Below, piece after piece: positions 15,029 through 18,162 of a stretch of 18,162 bases of DNA. A model generated the notes under the pieces. That model was not told where the DNA came from and made no database searches. It saw only the letters and a program-made list of their open reading frames with translations. The stretch comes from an uncultured Prevotella sp. (lineage in GTDB: Bacteria > Bacteroidota > Bacteroidia > Bacteroidales > Bacteroidaceae). How positions within the stretch are numbered: the first letter of the stretch is position 1; every line of letters starts with the position of its first letter. A program made the position numbers and the translations under genes. The DNA lies in assembly GCA_902477645.1 (NCBI GenBank), contig CABSIA010000047.1, forward strand, positions 1 to 18,162, read 5' to 3'.

Positions 15029-15999
15029 CGTTGTAAAAGAAAATCCTTATTAACAACATTCTGCGGATTGCCGTCTATGAAAGTGCGGATGTTCTCGGCA
15101 GCAATTTCAAACAGCCGTGTGCGGGCCTCTACCGTTGCCCATGCAATATGGGGAGTCAGGAATGCGTTTGGCTCGGCAAACAGCGGATTATCAGCCGAAG
15201 GCGGCTCTACAGACATCACGTCGGCTCCGTATGCGCCAAGATGCCCGTCGTGCAGCGCTTTGGCAACAGCCTCCTCGTCGACAAGCGGTCCACGGCCTGT
15301 GTTTATAAGAATTGCCCCTTTGCGCATTTTCGCAAGACTCTTCCCGTTGATTATATGGCGAGAGGTATCTGTCAGCGGACAATGCAGCGACAGCACGTCG
15401 CTCACGGCAAACAGCCCGTCAAGGGTTGTCTTCTGTATGCCAGTCGGCAAGTCGGCCGAGTTTTTGCTTGTATAGGCAAACACATCCATTCCAAAATCGC
15501 GCGCAATGGCAGCCACGTGCATTCCGATATTGCCGAGTCCCACAATGCCCATCGTCTTGCCGGCAAGCTCGTGCATAGGAGAGTCCCAATAGCAGAAATC
15601 AGGATTTTTGCTCCACCTGCCGTTTCTGTTTTGGGCAGCGTAGTAATCTACTCTGTTTGTGATATTCAGGATGAGCGCAAATGTCATCTGAGCCACACTG
15701 AACGTGCTGTACGACGGAATGTTGCTGACAACAATTCCACGCCGTCCGGCAGCCTCTATGTCGACAACATTATATCCTGTAGCCAAAATCCCGATATATT
15801 TCAGTTTTGGCAAAGCGTCCATTACGTCTGCCGTCATGTTTACCTTGTTAATCAAAACGATGTCGGCGTCTTTTGCCCGCTCCACGATTTCGTCATCCTC
15901 TGTACGCGGGTAAACGACAAACTCTCCAAGCTGCTCGAAAGCCTCATAGCTCAAATCGCCGGGATTTGCCGCATAACCGTCTAATTCTACTATTTTCAT
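15025..15999 (-). CDS. D-2-hydroxyacid dehydrogenase (glycerate dehydrogenase-like)
   Basis: This 324-residue NAD(P)-dependent enzyme of the D-isomer-specific 2-hydroxyacid dehydrogenase family has its nucleotide-binding loop at G154-LGNI-G159. The catalytic residues are R236 (INTGRGPLVDE), E265 (VMSVEPP) and H284 (TPHIAW). ATGYNVVD (73-80) lies in the substrate-binding part. The N-terminus MKIVELDGYAANPGDLSYE is close to hydroxypyruvate reductase/glycerate dehydrogenase (HprA-like) members, but substrate cannot be settled from motifs. The gene follows rarA on the same strand across a 226-nt gap made almost entirely of the octamer repeat element, and overlaps the TRIC gene by 4 nt. Confidence 0.92.
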   Translation of the reverse strand: MKIVELDGYAANPGDLSYEAFEQLGEFVVYPRTEDDEIVERAKDADIVLINKVNMTADVMDALPKLKYIGILATGYNVVDIEAAGRRGIVVSNIPSYSTFSVAQMTFALILNITNRVDYYAAQNRNGRWSKNPDFCYWDSPMHELAGKTMGIVGLGNIGMHVAAIARDFGMDVFAYTSKNSADLPTGIQKTTLDGLFAVSDVLSLHCPLTDTSRHIINGKSLAKMRKGAILINTGRGPLVDEEAVAKALHDGHLGAYGADVMSVEPPSADNPLFAEPNAFLTPHIAWATVEARTRLFEIAAENIRTFIDGNPQNVVNKDFLLQR

Positions 16000-16017
16000 A
16001 TATTTATTTTTTAGGAG

Positions 16018-16222
16018 TTAACAAGTTAACGAGTAAACAAGGAACAAGTTATTTGCCAACTCGTCAACCCGTCAACTTGTTTACCCGTCAACTTGTTTAC
16101 TCGCCAACTTGTTTACTTGTCAACTCGTCAACTTGTTTACTCGTCAACTTACCAACTCGTCAACTTGTTTACTCGTCAACTTGTTTACTCGTCAACTTGT
16201 CAACTCGTCTACTCGTCAACTT
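16018..16222. repeat. Intercistronic octamer repeat array, long copy
   Basis: Twenty tandem octamers run in exact 8-nt register from 16057 to 16216, with a partial unit to 16222. The commonest are CAACTTGT (7), CAACTCGT (4) and TTACTCGT (3); the rest differ by one or two bases, giving consensus YWACTYGT. The head (16018-16042) carries the same octamers on the opposite strand (TTAACAAGTTAACGAG), so it can pair with the array in many registers. The array ends 3 nt before the rarA stop codon, and the head lies 18 nt before the dehydrogenase ATG. It is not CRISPR: there are no spacers. As 8 is not a multiple of 3, the reading frame repeats every 24 nt, which gives long spurious open frames. Confidence 0.9.
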
Positions 16223-16225
16223 AAA

Positions 16226-17497
16226 TTATTTATATCTGTCGCCCCAGCAACCCGTCATATAGTTGTAAAGTTTCTCTTCGGCAGGCGAATGCTGAATGTG
16301 CCAAAAGCGCTCGTTCTCCAAGCCGTCAGGCAGATACTGCTGCTCTACAAAATGCCCTTTGTAGTCGTGACTGTATTTGTAGCCGTCGTGATAGCCCAAA
16401 TCTGCCATCAGCTTTGTTGGCGCATTGCGAAGATGCAACGGCACAGGAAGGTTTCCTGTCTCACGGACTTTTTGCAAAGCCGAGTCTATAGCCAGATATG
16501 CGGAATTGCTTTTTGGCGACGATGCGAGATAAACCACAGCCTCGGCCAACGGTATCCGTCCCTCGGGCCACCCGAGCTTATTTACAGCATCGAAAGCGGC
16601 GTTTGCCAGCAGAAGGGCATTCGGGTTTGCGAGTCCCACATCCTCGGCCGCAGAAATGACTATCCGGCGTGCAATGAATTTCGGATCCTCGCCTCCCTCT
16701 ATCATGCGTGCCATCCAGTAAATTGCAGCGTCGGGGTCGCTGCCTCTGATGCTCTTAATGAATGCCGAGATTATGTCGTAGTGCATCTCGCCGTCCTTGT
16801 CGTAGGCAAGCGGATTTTGCTGAAGTCTCTCCACAACGGCATCGTCTGTTATAACGATGTTGTCTTCATTGAACGCACCCACCACAAGTTCCAGAATATT
16901 AAGCAGTTTACGTGCGTCGCCACCGCTATATCTAATAAGCGCGGCAGTCTCCCGAAGCTCAATATTTTTCTTCGAAAGCTCTGCATCTTCAGTCACGGCA
17001 CGAACAAGCAGTTTCTGCAAATCGTCTTTTTCCAACGACTTCAAGACATACATCTGGCACCTTGACAGCAGAGGGCGTATAACCTCAAACGAGGGGTTCT
17101 CGGTTGTTGCGCCTATGAGCGTGACAACGCCTTTTTCCACAGCGCCAAGAAGCGAGTCCTGCTGCGACTTTGAAAACCTGTGAATTTCGTCAATGAACAA
17201 AATGGGAGACGCAGAGTTGAAGAACCTGCCGTTTCGGGCACGCTCTATAACCTCGCGGACATCTTTCACACCGCTCGTTACGGCACTCAGCGTATAGAAC
17301 GGAGTCTCGAGTTTGTGGGCTATAATCTGTGCAAGCGTAGTCTTGCCCACCCCGGGAGGTCCCCACAATATAAAAGATGATATGTTGCCGGAATCTATCA
17401 TCTTCCTCAACACACCACCCTGCCCCACCAAATGCTGCTGCCCCACGTATTCGTCGAGCGTGCGCGGTCTCATTCTTTCTGCTAACGGCTGACTCAT
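16226..17497 (-). CDS. rarA: Replication-associated recombination protein A (AAA+ ATPase)
   Basis: This 423-residue protein is of the RarA/MgsA/WRNIP1 family, which acts at stalled replication forks. The start MSQPLAERMRPRTLDEYVGQ at 17497 matches the known N-terminus; the frame opens 17 codons earlier, but those residues are unlike the family. Walker A is GPPGVGKT (46-53), Walker B is ILFIDE (99-104), sensor 1 is TTEN (131-134) and the arginine finger region is RPLLSR (141-146). The C-terminal half with GSDPDAAIYWMARMIEGGEDP, AYLAIDSAL and YKYSHDYKGHF is typical. A -7 box (17512-17505) lies directly before the ATG. The hydroxyacid dehydrogenase and TRIC genes follow on the same strand. Confidence 0.95.
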   Translation of the reverse strand: MSQPLAERMRPRTLDEYVGQQHLVGQGGVLRKMIDSGNISSFILWGPPGVGKTTLAQIIAHKLETPFYTLSAVTSGVKDVREVIERARNGRFFNSASPILFIDEIHRFSKSQQDSLLGAVEKGVVTLIGATTENPSFEVIRPLLSRCQMYVLKSLEKDDLQKLLVRAVTEDAELSKKNIELRETAALIRYSGGDARKLLNILELVVGAFNEDNIVITDDAVVERLQQNPLAYDKDGEMHYDIISAFIKSIRGSDPDAAIYWMARMIEGGEDPKFIARRIVISAAEDVGLANPNALLLANAAFDAVNKLGWPEGRIPLAEAVVYLASSPKSNSAYLAIDSALQKVRETGNLPVPLHLRNAPTKLMADLGYHDGYKYSHDYKGHFVEQQYLPDGLENERFWHIQHSPAEEKLYNYMTGCWGDRYK

Positions 17498-17504
17498 ATC
17501 AGTG

Positions 17505-17512
17505 CAAAGGTA
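17505..17512 (-). promoter_or_regulatory. Candidate rarA -7 box
   Basis: TACCTTTG on the minus strand matches TAnnTTTG and ends 7 nt before the ATG. Transcription would start about 0-4 nt from the start codon. The -33 region is weak. If the longer reading (from 17548) were real, this box would lie inside the gene. Confidence 0.45.
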
Positions 17513-17706
17513 ACACTTTTCCGTGACGCAAGAAATATTTTCGCGCATTTTTTATAATCTTTAATCTACACCATCTGTCAGTTAATATTTCCTGTTCGCA
17601 TGCCGGTTTTGCGAAAAATGCAAACTCCACTTGCCATTTTATGCAAAATACACCAGACATCGATAAAAAACAATACATAAAAATAGGTATTTCAAAAACT
17701 ATTTTG

Positions 17707-17714
17707 TAACTTTG
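17707..17714 (+). promoter_or_regulatory. Promoter of the IscU/NifU-like gene
   Basis: TAACTTTG matches the -7 consensus; no clear -33 TTTG is seen. The leader is about 73 nt and has a small hairpin, GAAAAT/ATTTTC (17747-17752/17756-17761). The rest of the divergent gap 17549-17790 shows no gene. Confidence 0.55.
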
Positions 17715-17790
17715 CAGCAATAATGCATACTGACAATGCAATCATTGAAAATCTAATTTTCTTATATTCATTAATAACAATTTAGCGAAT

Positions 17791-18162
17791 ATGATCTATT
17801 CTAAAGAAGTCAACAACATGTGCGTTGTTGCCAAAGGTCCAAATCACGGACCAGCCCCTATTCCTGAAGAAGGAAAGTGGATTCAAGCTAAGGAGATAAA
17901 GGACATCTCCGGTTACACTCACGGTGTGGGTTGGTGTGCTCCCCAGCAGGGTGCCTGCAAGCTTTCCCTCAACATCAAGGAAGGCGTAATTCAGGAGTGC
18001 CTCGTTGAGACAATCGGCTGTACAGGTATGACTCACTCTGCCGCCATGGCATCTGAGATTCTTCCTGGCAAGACCATTCTTGAGGCTCTGAACACCGACC
18101 TCGTTTGCGACGCTATCAACACAGCAATGCGCGAGCTGTTCCTCCAGATTGTTTACGGACGC
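17791..18162 (+). CDS. IscU/NifU-N-like iron-sulfur scaffold protein, 3' end outside window
   Basis: The first 124 codons are in the window and the frame is still open at the edge. KLSLNIKEGVIQE (57-69) then TIGCTG (74-79), S83, S88-E89 and PGKTILEAL (92-100) follow the IscU/NifU N-terminal pattern: the strand pair, the second ligand Cys and the GKT..EA turn. Cys77 would match IscU Cys63 and Cys56 lies near the place of IscU Cys37. The conserved Gly-Asp after that first Cys is missing, and the spacing is shorter. Extra cysteines are C11, C49, C70 and C106. The gene would hold or deliver Fe-S clusters, but this divergent form may do something else. In related genomes such a gene can lie beside a GGGtGRT-protein gene; whether it does here is outside the window. 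It is divergent from rarA. Confidence 0.7.
   Translation, partial: MIYSKEVNNMCVVAKGPNHGPAPIPEEGKWIQAKEIKDISGYTHGVGWCAPQQGACKLSLNIKEGVIQECLVETIGCTGMTHSAAMASEILPGKTILEALNTDLVCDAINTAMRELFLQIVYGR

Noticed and set aside
15148..15984. Long plus-strand open frame opposite the hydroxyacid dehydrogenase gene
   Set aside because: It is antisense to a gene with all catalytic motifs in place and shows no family features of its own.
16057..16222. CRISPR array
   Set aside because: Repeats are directly adjacent octamers with no spacers, and no cas gene is near.
15873..16262. Open frames across the octamer array that would encode an eight-residue repeat protein
   Set aside because: The period of 8 nt keeps every frame open without needing coding selection; the flanks are the start of one real gene and the end of another on the opposite strand.
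17498..17548. Longer rarA start
   Set aside because: The added residues do not resemble the family, and MSQPLAERMRP fits the known N-terminus. A promoter box also lies inside the extension.
17499..17741. 80-residue minus-strand frame upstream of rarA
   Set aside because: It covers the divergent promoter region, is rich in Cys/Phe/Lys without a pattern, and overlaps rarA out of frame.

Overview
The window looks like a piece of a Bacteroidales chromosome, most likely from the Prevotella/Bacteroides side of the phylum. Three things suggest this. The gene neighbourhood ileS - DksA/TraR-like - lspA - DUF4296 lipoprotein is typical of the order. Ribosomal protein S16 carries a long Ala/Glu/Lys-rich tail. 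The -7 boxes in front of several genes fit the Bacteroidetes TAnnTTTG consensus and there are no clear Shine-Dalgarno sequences. No IS element, phage gene, rRNA, tRNA or CRISPR array was found. No species-level claim is made.

Layout. Positions 1-1459 (+ strand) hold a PqqD-like small protein followed by a FemAB/GNAT-fold acyltransferase. Positions 1476-3511 (- strand) hold rpsP and galE, each with its own promoter and a terminator; between them lies a structured stretch that may give a small RNA. Positions 3582-3808 are a compound palindromic (REP/BIME-like) element. Positions 3841-12084 (- strand) are one long co-directional block, read as ileS -> DksA-like -> lspA -> DUF4296 lipoprotein -> nadC -> C69 dipeptidase, with overlaps or short gaps. 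A TAnnTTTG promoter in front of ileS is the only strong promoter seen for it. Positions 12326-14195 (- strand) form a small accessory stretch: a toxin-antitoxin-like pair with its own promoter and operator-like dyad, and a CPBP intramembrane protease. Positions 14393-17497 (- strand) hold rarA -> D-2-hydroxyacid dehydrogenase -> TRIC/UPF0126 membrane protein. At 17791 a divergent IscU/NifU-like gene begins and runs off the right edge.

How the genes relate. LspA removes lipoprotein signal peptides, and the next gene in its operon is itself a predicted lipoprotein. IleRS is the eukaryote-like type with the HIGH signature changed to GIHH, a form linked to mupirocin resistance. The most unusual non-coding feature is a pair of related intercistronic elements (8442-8524 and 16018-16222). 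Each has an inverted head next to the downstream start codon and octamers of consensus YWACTYGT after it. Each fills nearly the whole gap between a stop codon and the next start. The larger one has 20 octamers in perfect 8-nt register. I know of no named family for them. No complete new protein system is evident; the best candidates for follow-up are these octamer elements, the toxin-antitoxin pair, and the PqqD-like/FemAB-like pair at the left edge.
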